Positions 9,438 through 17,318 of a DNA stretch of 64,000 nt are shown here, one piece after another (positions within the stretch are counted from its first letter, which is position 1; each line of letters opens with the position of its first letter). The DNA is from Flavobacterium hungaricum. GTDB lineage: Bacteria > Bacteroidota > Bacteroidia > Flavobacteriales > Flavobacteriaceae. The notes beneath the pieces are model-generated. The model did not search any database, had not been told where the DNA came from, and saw only the letters and a list, made by a program, of their open reading frames with translations. Location: positions 620,001 through 684,000 of the forward strand of contig NZ_PRDM01000003.1 in assembly GCF_015182285.1 (NCBI RefSeq), written 5' to 3'. A program made the position numbers and the translations under genes.

Positions 9438-9683
9438 TTAATTATCGTCGTCGTCTTCAACGGCTTTTTCCTCATCCAAGGTTCTTCTGTCAGCATCAGG
9501 GTCCCGTTCGTCGGGACGAGGGTTAGGATGTTTTGAAGGATCGCTGTGTACTCCTTTGGTATCATTTTCATGCTGATTGATGGCAGGATCTTTTTTCTCC
9601 ATCAACTCTGAATTTATGGAATCATCTGCTGCGTGATAGGTACGTTCATCCTGATCATAGCTATCAAAGTTTTCTCTTGACAT
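9438..9683 (-). CDS. Small highly charged hydrophilic protein
   Basis: This protein of about 81 residues starts MSRENFDSYDQDERTY and ends in an acidic tail (EEKAVEDDDDN). It has no hydrophobic segment and is rich in Asp, Glu, Asn, Pro and Arg, so it is probably intrinsically disordered and cytoplasmic. The ATG at 9683 is chosen because the upstream extension to 9740 falls in an AT-rich leader. It is the last gene in a row of four small minus-strand genes that look like a stress or stationary-phase set. No function can be assigned. Confidence 0.6.
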   Translation of the reverse strand: MSRENFDSYDQDERTYHAADDSINSELMEKKDPAINQHENDTKGVHSDPSKHPNPRPDERDPDADRRTLDEEKAVEDDDDN

Positions 9684-9760
9684 AATTCTGTGATTTTTAT
9701 TATTAAAGTTTAGTATTAAGGGCTTGTGCCTTAAATACAAATAAGAGTATTGTAAAATAT

Positions 9761-9982
9761 TTACAATTGTGATAATTTTGAAGGATCGGTAGCCTCTTCA
9801 ATGCTTTTTCCTTCGGGATTGTGTTTAGTTTCTTTTTCCTTATCGTGCCATGGGCCGTCTTTAAGATGCACCGTTTCTGCGGCACTTTCCGCTGAAGATC
9901 CCTGATTTGAACCGTGTGGAGCGTTTCGGATATTTTGATCTTCGGATTCTTTGTGATTTTCTTTATACTTGCTGCTTTCCAT
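9761..9982 (-). CDS. Small hydrophilic protein, probably disordered
   Basis: This 73-residue protein starts MESSKYKENHKESEDQN, is rich in Glu, Lys, Ser and His, and contains no hydrophobic core. Composition resembles desiccation- or stress-linked disordered proteins, but I know no family. Its start codon overlaps the end of the 70-residue gene upstream (9963-10175) by 20 bases, which supports translation coupling in one operon. Confidence 0.6.
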   Translation of the reverse strand: MESSKYKENHKESEDQNIRNAPHGSNQGSSAESAAETVHLKDGPWHDKEKETKHNPEGKSIEEATDPSKLSQL

Positions 9983-10175
9983 GATTTTTCGGTTTTTCAG
10001 TTTTCTCTTTATGATTTTTTAAGAGCTCGCGGGACTGTTTAAGTCCCGTGGCAATTGCAATTCCTTCTGCTGCACCATCCAAAAGCAGGGCATTAGCTAT
10101 TTCTACTGCCTTTTCCCTGAGTTGCGCCGGCTGGTTTTTGTAAGATGGGGGATAATCCCCGTTATACCAAGGCAT
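9963..10175 (-). CDS. Conserved-looking small protein of Bacteroidota type
   Basis: This 70-residue protein starts MPWYNGDYPPSYKNQPAQLR, followed by an amphipathic helix REKAVEIANALLLDGAAEGIAIATGLKQS and a basic tail. The N-terminus and the 'AVEIANALL..G..EG.AIATG' helix are familiar from small unnamed proteins widespread in this phylum, some linked to stress. No catalytic motif is present. It lies between the DUF3606-like gene (4 bases upstream) and the 73-residue gene that overlaps its end. Confidence 0.65.
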   Translation of the reverse strand: MPWYNGDYPPSYKNQPAQLREKAVEIANALLLDGAAEGIAIATGLKQSRELLKNHKEKTEKPKNHGKQQV

Positions 10176-10179
10176 GATA

Positions 10180-10362
10180 TCAGGTGTTTTGTGTCAGATG
10201 TTCACTAAAATCTTCTACACTGGTTCCGGCTGCCCTGACAGCATTTTTTAAAACTTCTTCGGGTACATTTAATTTTTCGGACCAATATTGAATTTCCTGC
10301 GGTTCTGAAATGTTGATATTTGCATCATCCGCTTTTCCTCTGTCTGCATTATTATCCTCCAT
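10180..10362 (-). CDS. DUF3606-like small protein
   Basis: In this 60-residue protein, ININISEPQEIQYWSEKLNV followed by PEEVLKNAVRAAGTSVEDFSEHL matches the DUF3606 pattern ('..I...ey.v.yW..klGvs.eeL..AV...G.sv..v..yL'). Function is unknown; members are often found with stress genes. It is the first gene of the small-protein set and starts after a gene-free stretch of about 280 bases (10363-10641), in which I saw no other feature. Confidence 0.7.
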   Translation of the reverse strand: MEDNNADRGKADDANINISEPQEIQYWSEKLNVPEEVLKNAVRAAGTSVEDFSEHLTQNT

Positions 10363-10641
10363 GATTTTAATTTTTATAGTTTATCCAAAGTTACTATCCA
10401 GAAAAAAGATCTTGTTATATTATAAAAAGCGTTTTTTATAGGATTGTAATGATTTTCAATGTGTTATAAGTTGTGCTTGAACTTTTGCACGAAATGCGCT
10501 ATCATACATAATTGTTCAGATAACTTTTACGAATAGCAGCTAGTTGAAATACCGTTCTGCAGACTTAGAATAAAGTCTGTTTCGAAATTATTTTGAGATA
10601 TTAATTTAAATTTCGTGGTATCGGGATTTTTTTTGGCTGTT

Positions 10642-11400
10642 TTAAATAAGTTGTAAGTGCGGTCTGATCTGCATACTTACTATATCACATCTTTTTGGCT
10701 GCGATAAACAAAACAGAACACTCCTAGCAATATCTTCTGCTTCAAGCATTTCCATCTTTTCGATTTTTTCTTCTTGAACTTCTTTTGGATCTTTCTGCAT
10801 TTCGCTTGTTACAGCACCAGGCTCAATATGCGAAACTTTTATGCCAAGCGGATTTATTTCCTTTCTGAGTGCTGTACTGAAACCTCTTATTGCGGTTTTG
10901 GTTGCAACATAAATAACGCCTGTTTTCTCCTTTACCTCAGCACTCATAGAGCCAATATTAATTAAATGTCCTGATTTTTGCTCTTTCATTCGGTTAACAG
11001 CTTCTTTCGCAAAAGCAATATACCCCAGAATATTGGTTTCTAAAATATATTTCCAGTCTTCATATTCACCTTCCATTATGCCACCTGCAGGCAAAGCGGC
11101 ATTGTTTATGAGAATATCGATTCCACCAAGAATACTGTCCACTTTTTCCCAGATCATAGCAATATCTTCTTTTTTGGTAATATCTGCAGTTACGCCGTAA
11201 ATCTCTCCCTTTTTTGATTTTTCTTTAATATCATCCATTGCATTGTTAAAATCGTTTTCGTCTCTTCCGAAGATAAGAACACGACCGCCAAGCGAAACCA
11301 AAAGATCGGCGATTGCCTTTCCAATTCCGGTTGTACCGCCGGTGATTACGATTCTTTTTTGAATGATGTTCTGACCAAAATACGCTGCTATATTTTCCAT
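10642..11400 (-). CDS. SDR-family oxidoreductase
   Basis: This is a 252-residue classical short-chain dehydrogenase starting at MENIAAYFGQNI. The cofactor site is TGGTTGIG, the NNAA variant replaces NNAG, and INIGSMSAEVKEKTGVIYVATKTA carries the catalytic Ser, Tyr and Lys. The frame extends 14 residues further upstream, but that part is AT-rich leader sequence. It begins 13 bases after the stop of the DAO-Rieske gene, so the two are almost surely one operon. The substrate is unknown. Confidence 0.88.
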   Translation of the reverse strand: MENIAAYFGQNIIQKRIVITGGTTGIGKAIADLLVSLGGRVLIFGRDENDFNNAMDDIKEKSKKGEIYGVTADITKKEDIAMIWEKVDSILGGIDILINNAALPAGGIMEGEYEDWKYILETNILGYIAFAKEAVNRMKEQKSGHLINIGSMSAEVKEKTGVIYVATKTAIRGFSTALRKEINPLGIKVSHIEPGAVTSEMQKDPKEVQEEKIEKMEMLEAEDIARSVLFCLSQPKRCDIVSMQIRPHLQLI

Positions 11401-11413
11401 AGTTATATTGATT

Positions 11414-12994
11414 TTATTTAACTTGAATTTTATGTAAATCATTTTTTGCGGGTCCGTTGGTTACGGTTCCGTCGGTCGCAAATCTTGAACCGTGGCACGG
11501 ACAGTCGAATGTTTTTTCATCGTGATTCCATTGAACGATGCATCCTAAATGCGGACAAATGGCCGAAAAAGCATGAAGTGTATTGTCATAATCGCGATAA
11601 ACCGCAACTTTTTTTAATCCGAGAGAAAGAATGCCGCCGTCTCCCGCTTTTAAATCGGCTGTATTGTTGAGATCTGACGCTGTAATCCAGTCTAAGTACT
11701 GCGACGCCATGTTTCCAGCTTCTTTAACAAAATCTCCAATAGCTTTAAAAGTTATTCTGGACGGATTATATAAATCTTCCCATTTGTTTTTTATACCCAT
11801 AATCTGATCGGTAATAATCATGGCTCCAATAGTGGCATGCGTCATACCATTTCCAGAATCTCCCGTAATAATGTAAACGTTTTTATCGCCCGGATTACGT
11901 CCTAAAAATCCTAAAGAATCATAAGGTTCCATAACTTGTCCCGACCATTGGTAAGCGACCTCATCAACCATAGGGAAATATTGTTTGGTCCAGGCCGCAA
12001 GTCTTTCGTATCGTTCTGTTTCAGAGATTCCTTCTTCGTCGGCTTGTCCCGTTTTATGATCTTCTCCTCCAGAAATCAGTAAATCGTATTGCTCATCTAA
12101 ACTTTCCAGACGAACATAATGATACGGCTGCGAAACCCATTTTGAGTTTAAATCTCCAGTATCCCACCACAAAGCACAGGGTAAAGTGTCTTTCGGAATT
12201 TTAGCGCCAATTACATACGTTCTGTAGGCATGTTGTTTCGTATGCATGGTCAGAACATCATTTATCGGCGTATTGGTTGCAACCACAATATGTTTTGCAT
12301 TAAACTCGAAACCGTTAACTGAAGCTCCTTCTTTCGTAATATTTTCGGCATGTGCTTCAGTAAAAATGGTTCCGCCGAGTGCTATTACGGCGTCGGCAAG
12401 TCCTTTTAAATAATGTAAAATGTGAAACTGAGCTTGATTTCTAAATTTGATAGATCTCTGATTTTCTGTTCCGGATAAGTAAGGTGTATTGAGTAATAAG
12501 GAAGTATTTAGCCCTGCATCTACAGTAGCTTTAAATTCCTTATCAAGATTTTTTTCTTTGTCGCTTGGATGTAAAAATAAATAACCGCTGACCCTTTTAA
12601 ACGAACAGTCAATATTTAATTCGGTCACTATTTTTTCGATTTCATCAATAGCAGCGGTATGGCTTTCGGCAGCAAGTTTTGCACTTTCTTTACCAAAAGT
12701 ATTTTCAAGGTAATAATAACGATCGTCAAGTGCAGCTGTTAAATGCGCTGTAGTTCTCCCTGTTTCACCACTTCCTAAGAAACCATCTTCCACCAGAACT
12801 ACTTTTTTTCCTGCTTTTAATAATTTATAAGCAGTTGTAAGTCCCGCAATTCCTCCTCCGATAACAAGTACTTCGGTTGAAACATCCTGAGTAACTTTAT
12901 CGAAAGCTAGGATTGAACTGGTATCAATCCAAAAAGAAACATTCTCTCCAGATGTAATGCTTCCTTCATTTATTTTGTCTGCTGCTTTATTCAT
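11414..12994 (-). CDS. FAD-dependent oxidoreductase fused to a Rieske [2Fe-2S] domain
   Basis: This 526-residue protein has an N-terminal DAO-type FAD domain (TEVLVIGGGIAGLTTAYKLL around residue 45, and GSGETGRTTAHLT). Near residue 390 is the FAD-proximal motif ITGDSGNGMTHATIGAMI. The last 70 residues hold a Rieske cluster site, with CPHLGC and CPCHGSRF providing the two Cys and two His ligands. This matches the DadA/GlpD-like plus Rieske architecture found in many Bacteroidota and cyanobacteria. The substrate is unknown, probably an amine or amino acid. It forms an operon with the SDR at 10642. Confidence 0.88.
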   Translation of the reverse strand: MNKAADKINEGSITSGENVSFWIDTSSILAFDKVTQDVSTEVLVIGGGIAGLTTAYKLLKAGKKVVLVEDGFLGSGETGRTTAHLTAALDDRYYYLENTFGKESAKLAAESHTAAIDEIEKIVTELNIDCSFKRVSGYLFLHPSDKEKNLDKEFKATVDAGLNTSLLLNTPYLSGTENQRSIKFRNQAQFHILHYLKGLADAVIALGGTIFTEAHAENITKEGASVNGFEFNAKHIVVATNTPINDVLTMHTKQHAYRTYVIGAKIPKDTLPCALWWDTGDLNSKWVSQPYHYVRLESLDEQYDLLISGGEDHKTGQADEEGISETERYERLAAWTKQYFPMVDEVAYQWSGQVMEPYDSLGFLGRNPGDKNVYIITGDSGNGMTHATIGAMIITDQIMGIKNKWEDLYNPSRITFKAIGDFVKEAGNMASQYLDWITASDLNNTADLKAGDGGILSLGLKKVAVYRDYDNTLHAFSAICPHLGCIVQWNHDEKTFDCPCHGSRFATDGTVTNGPAKNDLHKIQVK

Positions 12995-13207
12995 CTTTTT
13001 GCCGTTTATATTGATGCTTTATAAATCATTCTTTCAAAGCTACTAACAAGAATCAAATTTTCTTTACAGTTTAAATTTTGTCTTTTACAGGATTGCCAGC
13101 CGTGTTTATATAACAATCTTATAAAAACACATATAAGCGTAACTTGTTAATAAATAACGGATTGATGAAATAATTTTGAATATATTATTAAAGTATTGAA
13201 AACTTGT

Positions 13208-13266
13208 ATGGAGTTCCACTCGATTCGTTTTTTGATAAAGGAATTGTTTTAAAGGAGGACAGGTCT
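13208..13266 (+). pseudogene. Relic of an alcohol dehydrogenase gene
   Basis: In a 444-base gene-free stretch (12995-13438) a short run reads VPLDSFFDKGIVLK in one frame, then shifts by one base to read GGQ. It closely follows the segment FPLGQFFDKGIILKGGQ of the intact alcohol dehydrogenase at 8990-9045, at both protein and DNA level. No other part of such a gene is left. It is best read as the debris of a lost paralogue. The rest of this gap holds nothing I can name. Confidence 0.6.
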
Positions 13267-13438
13267 ATTTTAATAATTGCTAAATCAACGCGTCCGATTA
13301 TTAGGTTTTTATATTTGTTTATAATGAGAGGATTAAAATTGAAATCTTACAACTTTAAAGATTAAATCATATAAAATAAAAAAAGCTGTACGCTGTATTT
13401 TCATGTGAGCTAAAATCCAATTAATCGCAGCAGAAATT

Positions 13439-14464
13439 ATGAAAGTCACCTCCAATCTTAGAATTTTAAAATTGCTTTTTATTTTATTGTTCATTTCTAT
13501 TCTAACGACAAGCTGTACAACATGGAAAGTCGGTACTTCGGGTCAAAAGAAGATTGCGTCTAAAACCTACGTTATTATTGGGGCGTCAAGCGGAATGGGG
13601 CGTGGTATAGCGCAGCAGCTTGGAAAATACAAAGCCAATGTTGTTCTCGCCGCAAGACGCACGAATCTATTAGAAGAAGTTGCGGATACTATACGAAAAT
13701 CTGGTGGCAAAGCTGTAGTCGTTACGATAGATATTAGTAAAGAAGAAGATTTGCAGAGAGTGAAAGAAGCCGCTTTAAAAGAATATTCCAAAATTGATGT
13801 ATGGATTAATATGGCAGGAATAACGGCAATAGGACGTTTTTGGGAAGTACCGATTGAAGATCAAATGCGGGTGATCGATGTTAATTTGAAAGGCTTTTTC
13901 TATTCCAGCAGAACAGCAGTTAATTTGTTTATTAAACAAGGAGAAGGTGTGCTGATTAATGTTGCATCGGTTATGGGAGAAATTCCGCTTGCTTATCAGA
14001 GCGGTTATTCTGCCACTAAAGCTGGTGTAAGAAGTTTAGATCTGGCTCTTTCTCAGGAACTTCGCCTTAACGGCTATGATAAAATTAAAGTGGTTACGAT
14101 TGAGCCTTGGGCAGTTGACACACCTATCTGGAGGCACGCTGCCAATTACACAGGCGTAGAACCGAAAATGGCTATGATGGATGAACCTCAAAAAATCGTC
14201 AATGCTGTTTTAAGAAAATCACTGCGTCCGAAAAAGATAGTGCCAGTAGGATGGAAGGCTCAGGTTTCGTCATTTAGTGCGAATGTATTTCCGAGGTTTT
14301 CTGAACGGCTCGGAGGTAATATGGTGGAGAAATACATGATTGAAACAGGACCGGAAACGCCCAATACACAAGGATCTATTTACGAACCGATTCCAGAGGG
14401 ACGCGGTGTGGATGATGGAGCTAAAAAGAGAATGAAAGAATACAAAAAGAATAAAAAGAAGTAA
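13439..14464 (+). CDS. SDR-family oxidoreductase with a lipoprotein-like N-terminus
   Basis: This protein has 341 residues. Residues 1-26 are a hydrophobic helix ending in TTSC, which looks like a lipobox. A classical SDR domain follows: IIGASSGMG near residue 47, NMAGI, INVASVMGEIPLAYQSGYSATKAG with catalytic Ser, Tyr and Lys, and a basic C-terminal tail (KKRMKEYKKNKKK). An SDR behind a lipoprotein signal is odd, since NAD(P) is scarce outside the cytoplasm. Either the segment is only a membrane anchor with the enzyme facing inward, or the enzyme acts in the periplasm. It is transcribed alone. Confidence 0.8.
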   Translation: MKVTSNLRILKLLFILLFISILTTSCTTWKVGTSGQKKIASKTYVIIGASSGMGRGIAQQLGKYKANVVLAARRTNLLEEVADTIRKSGGKAVVVTIDISKEEDLQRVKEAALKEYSKIDVWINMAGITAIGRFWEVPIEDQMRVIDVNLKGFFYSSRTAVNLFIKQGEGVLINVASVMGEIPLAYQSGYSATKAGVRSLDLALSQELRLNGYDKIKVVTIEPWAVDTPIWRHAANYTGVEPKMAMMDEPQKIVNAVLRKSLRPKKIVPVGWKAQVSSFSANVFPRFSERLGGNMVEKYMIETGPETPNTQGSIYEPIPEGRGVDDGAKKRMKEYKKNKKK

Positions 14465-14569
14465 ATATGTTTATATCAATATAATTCATTCCATTAAGGA
14501 CATACTGAGTTTACTATTTTCAAGCTAAATACAAAATTTTGAATAACAGATTTATTAAAAAATATCGAT

Positions 14570-15016
14570 ATGATTATACAACTCTTAATTACAGCAATAA
14601 TTTCTACCTCTGCAATGACTTTATTCAGCTATTTAATTTCTGAAAGCTTTAAGAAATTATATAAGGAGCCGCTTTTACTCAAATTAATTCTGGATAGATT
14701 TGATATTACCATTTCCGAATTTTTAAAAACTATTTATGCCTGGGTTATTCACTATCTAATAGGTTTTATATTTGTTATAGGTTACCATCTTTTATGGTTT
14801 AATAAAATTGTTCCTCTCACTATTTTAAGCGGCTTGTATTTGGGAGCTGTTTGCGGTATAATTGGAATCATTTCATGGATTATCATGTTCAGACTTTCTG
14901 GTTTTTACAAAAAATCATTTGACAAGGGATATTATGTTCAATTGTTTTTTGCTCACATCATTTTTGGTCTCACGGCTTTTTTAGTCTATACAAATATTAT
15001 ATCTATTGAAATCTAG
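14570..15016 (+). CDS. Small integral membrane protein
   Basis: This 148-residue protein appears to have four transmembrane segments: residues about 3-24, 60-80, 86-110 and 125-145. A cytoplasmic amphipathic stretch (ESFKKLYKEPLLLKLILDRF) lies between the first two. No family is recognised and no catalytic motif is visible. It stands about 105 bases after the lipoprotein-like SDR gene on the same strand and could be co-expressed with it. Confidence 0.65.
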   Translation: MIIQLLITAIISTSAMTLFSYLISESFKKLYKEPLLLKLILDRFDITISEFLKTIYAWVIHYLIGFIFVIGYHLLWFNKIVPLTILSGLYLGAVCGIIGIISWIIMFRLSGFYKKSFDKGYYVQLFFAHIIFGLTAFLVYTNIISIEI

Positions 15017-15190
15017 ATCGGCACCCCTTTGATTTTTCTTGTTTTTTAAATTCTCGAAAAATGTCTGCTTTTGAATGTTAAATTCGTCTTAGTTTTTGCG
15101 ACAGTATCAAGTAACTATTATTAATGCTCTAAAACTGTGTGGGCAGCAAAGCTTACAATCCTGTAATTTTTCACAGAGATCCTGTAAGTC

Positions 15191-15217
15191 TTGTGATTGT
15201 TTTAATGCCTAAATTTG
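15191..15217 (+). promoter_or_regulatory. Bacteroidota-type promoter
   Basis: TTG (15191-15193) and TAAATTTG (15210-15217) are separated by 16 bases, an exact match to the -7 box TAnnTTTG of Bacteroidota sigma-ABfr promoters. The following 160 bases have no protein gene but contain strong inverted repeats and end in a terminator. Confidence 0.55.
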
Positions 15218-15222
15218 TCTTT

Positions 15223-15380
15223 ATACTGGTAATGATACTTATAGAATCACTCAGAAAATAACAGGGAACCGGCGGGGTTCGTCTGGAGGTTCTGTCCAAT
15301 GATTTAGTTAGTTACCGCATACCATTTCAGGCACCCGCCGGCTGCCGAAGAACTCCTTAAGTTTTTAGGGAGTTTTTTTG
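15223..15380 (+). ncRNA. Candidate stand-alone small RNA
   Basis: A transcript from the promoter above would start near 15223 and end at the terminator at 15352-15378 (ACTCC...GGGAGT with seven T), giving about 155 nucleotides. Inside, CCGGCGGG (15269-15276) pairs exactly with CCCGCCGG (15334-15341), closing a GC-rich domain that stands out from the AT-rich surroundings. A smaller GAACC/GGTTC hairpin can form at 15266-15280. No open reading frame fits. I could not match it to tmRNA, 4.5S, 6S or RNase P RNA, so the class is unknown. Confidence 0.5.
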
Positions 15381-15471
15381 TTTATGAATACAGTCAGTCA
15401 TACAGCAGCAGCTACAAGTGTATGGTGATAAGGAAACAGAAATAAAAAGATCTGAGCAGGAGAAAACAGGC

Positions 15472-15942
15472 ATGAGTGAAAGTCTAAAGTTTGTCAAGGC
15501 TTTAGAAGAAAAATATAAATTCCGCATGAATGCAGGCACAGATGCATTTTTAAAAGGCAATCCCGAGGCCGTCAAACTTTTCTCCGAAAAACCATTAAAA
15601 AGCGGGGCTGTCCAGTATTATCAGGCTGGCTTAAAATCTGACAATCCCTTTCCGAGAGGACCCTACGCTGCAAGAATTGACCAAGAGAATAATGTTATCT
15701 ATTATGCTGTAATCATAAATGCGGCAAAAAAAGAGTTTAAAGATTTGGACCAGGAGTTTAAAGCCATTCTGGATTCGGTACAGCAGGGTGTATCTCCGGA
15801 TTACTTTACACTGGAAGAGAATAACACCAAACTGGTTGTTTCCGTTCCTCTGGCAGATGAAATTATACAGTTCGACTATCTGATCGCTAAAATGTGGAAA
15901 GCTATCCTGATTACTTTCAAATCCGAGCTTTCAAATCAATAG
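15472..15942 (+). CDS. Hypothetical soluble protein
   Basis: From MSESLKFVKALEEKY the protein has 156 residues; the frame is also open from 15418 with a charged 18-residue extension. It is soluble, mixed alpha/beta by eye, and has no signal peptide and no motif I recognise. It contains a striking PFPRGPYAARID segment at about residue 60. It follows the candidate small RNA and its terminator, so it probably has its own promoter or read-through. The function is unknown. A later frame at 15955-16140 looks non-coding. Confidence 0.6.
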   Translation: MSESLKFVKALEEKYKFRMNAGTDAFLKGNPEAVKLFSEKPLKSGAVQYYQAGLKSDNPFPRGPYAARIDQENNVIYYAVIINAAKKEFKDLDQEFKAILDSVQQGVSPDYFTLEENNTKLVVSVPLADEIIQFDYLIAKMWKAILITFKSELSNQ

Positions 15943-16237
15943 TTATTACTGCTATTGCATCATTTTGGACGGATTTTTTTTAGTTGTTTTTCTTTTTACA
16001 TTGTTTTTCTTTTGGACGATGAGGAAATAGCTGGCTGGAGAGGAAATGATCTTGGTTCATCAGAAACAATACATCTTAAAACCTTACAGCGCAGAAGAAC
16101 TTTAGAAATACTTGGAGAAGTGTTTTACGGCAAAAGCTGAACGTTGGGGTAAAGTTGTAATAGTAAAGGGAAATGTTATAAGATAAAAAGCGGTGCTTGA
16201 TCTAAATTTGAAATCATATACACCAAATTTTTATATT

Positions 16238-16657
16238 ATGAAAAATCAAATCAAATTAACAATTACATTGGGTATTATTCTGACTTGCTTTTTATTTTCA
16301 TGTAAAAAGCAGGATGGCTACAGTGATGAGGTTTACAATAACCCAAACTCTGGAAATGCCGCTGCCGAGACTCCAAATGATTCTGCAAGTACAAATAATA
16401 ATGCTGCAGCACCAAACGCCCAATCGACAGCTGCTCAAGCAACCAGTTCTGGCGATATGAATACTGGGAGTGGAGAAGCGGGACCGATAACCGGTGCTGA
16501 AAGCACTGCTTCTGGAAATAATGAAACTAAAGGAACAGGAACAGGAAGTGGGCCTGCACATAGCGCAAAAGATGGAGCTTCATATACACCGTCTTCAGAC
16601 CCAAAGCAAAATGCACAAAAAGACACAGTCAAAAAAAGCACTAAACGCAAAAATTAA
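16238..16657 (+). CDS. Low-complexity lipoprotein
   Basis: This 139-residue protein starts at the ATG at 16238, with a lipoprotein signal peptide (LGIILTCFLFSCKK; acceptor Cys at residue 22). The mature part is almost entirely Ser, Thr, Ala, Asn, Gly and Gln with a Lys-rich end, typical of a disordered surface-linked lipoprotein. TAAATTTG at 16203-16210 is a good -7 box just upstream, though no convincing -33 box is present. A perfect 12-base terminator follows. The role is unknown. Confidence 0.65.
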   Translation: MKNQIKLTITLGIILTCFLFSCKKQDGYSDEVYNNPNSGNAAAETPNDSASTNNNAAAPNAQSTAAQATSSGDMNTGSGEAGPITGAESTASGNNETKGTGTGSGPAHSAKDGASYTPSSDPKQNAQKDTVKKSTKRKN

Positions 16658-16726
16658 AAGGCTTTAGTTTTGTCTTTCCAATACTGAGCGCGGATCTATA
16701 AACCTTAAACCATTCTGAATGACAAA

Positions 16727-16757
16727 AAAACTCCTTAAGAAATTAAGGAGTTTTTTT
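16727..16757 (+). terminator. Rho-independent terminator with GAAA loop
   Basis: AAAACTCCTTAA (16727-16738), a GAAA tetraloop and TTAAGGAGTTTT (16743-16754) form a perfect 12-base stem with a T tail. It insulates the RiPP locus from upstream transcription. Confidence 0.9.
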
Positions 16758-16812
16758 TGTGGTTTTTTATAGCATGATCACAAAGGTCGAATTTGGTTAA
16801 AAACAGATTTTT

Positions 16813-16840
16813 TTTGTCAGCATATTTGGCAATTCTATAC
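16813..16840 (+). promoter_or_regulatory. Shared RiPP-locus promoter/operator motif, copy 1
   Basis: TTTGTCAG (16813-16820), TTTGGC (16825-16830) and TATAC (16836-16840), with exactly 19 bases between TTG and TATAC. The same arrangement occurs at 19279-19306 and, with TTG again 19 bases from TATAC, at 20496-20522. This copy is 57 bases before the first precursor gene. Confidence 0.6.
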
Positions 16841-16896
16841 TTAAAAAAGAAGCTAATTTCCCCAATAGAAAATGGAATTAACTAAATATACAAAAA

Positions 16897-17223
16897 ATGG
16901 AATTAACTAATGACCAAAAAATTCTGGATACAATCGTGAAAAAAGCATGGAAAGATCCAACTTTTAAGAACGATTTAATAACGAGACCCGTCGCAACAAT
17001 AGAAAGTTTATTAGGGCGCCCAATTCATTTACCTGAAGGTAAAAACATTGCATTTGTGGATCAGACAGATTCTTCAACAATCTTTATTAATATTCCTGCA
17101 GAAATAGATATGGATGATTTAGAATTGAATGAAGAACAGCTTGATACAGTTTCTGGTGGAGATGGAGATGTAACTCCGCCAATAATTATTAAACCTACTA
17201 ATTCTTCGGGCAGTATTTTTTAA
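16897..17223 (+). CDS. NHLP-leader RiPP precursor peptide 1
   Basis: This 108-residue precursor has a nitrile-hydratase-like leader (NHLP type): KKAWKDPTFKNDLITRP at 15-31, LGRPIHLPEG, VDQTDSSTIFINIPAE, then the ELxxxQLDTVSGG export signal with Gly-Gly at 87-88. The predicted core is DGDVTPPIIIKPTNSSGSIF (89-108). It has Thr and Ser but no Cys, so a dehydratase could act on it but lanthionine rings cannot form. A duplicated start (ATGGAATTAACTAA at 16872 and 16897) precedes the gene; the first copy would give a 12-residue peptide ending past the true start. Confidence 0.85.
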   Translation: MELTNDQKILDTIVKKAWKDPTFKNDLITRPVATIESLLGRPIHLPEGKNIAFVDQTDSSTIFINIPAEIDMDDLELNEEQLDTVSGGDGDVTPPIIIKPTNSSGSIF

Positions 17224-17256
17224 TAAAAATAAAGTCATTGGCAATATAAAGATTAA

Positions 17257-17296
17257 AAAACGTACGTGTTCTCTGTTTTGAATGTGTACGTTTTGA
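17257..17296 (+). terminator. Terminator or attenuator after precursor 1
   Basis: AAAACGTAC (17257-17265) pairs with GTACGTTTT (17286-17294), with further G-U rich pairing inside. It lies between precursor 1 and the adenylate cyclase gene, so the precursor may be made in excess of the cyclase. Confidence 0.6.
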
Positions 17297-17318
17297 TATT
17301 TATTAAAACAACAAATTC

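Noticed and set aside
15955..16140. 61-residue frame after the 15472 gene
   Set aside because: Irregular composition, no start context, and no resemblance to a known family.
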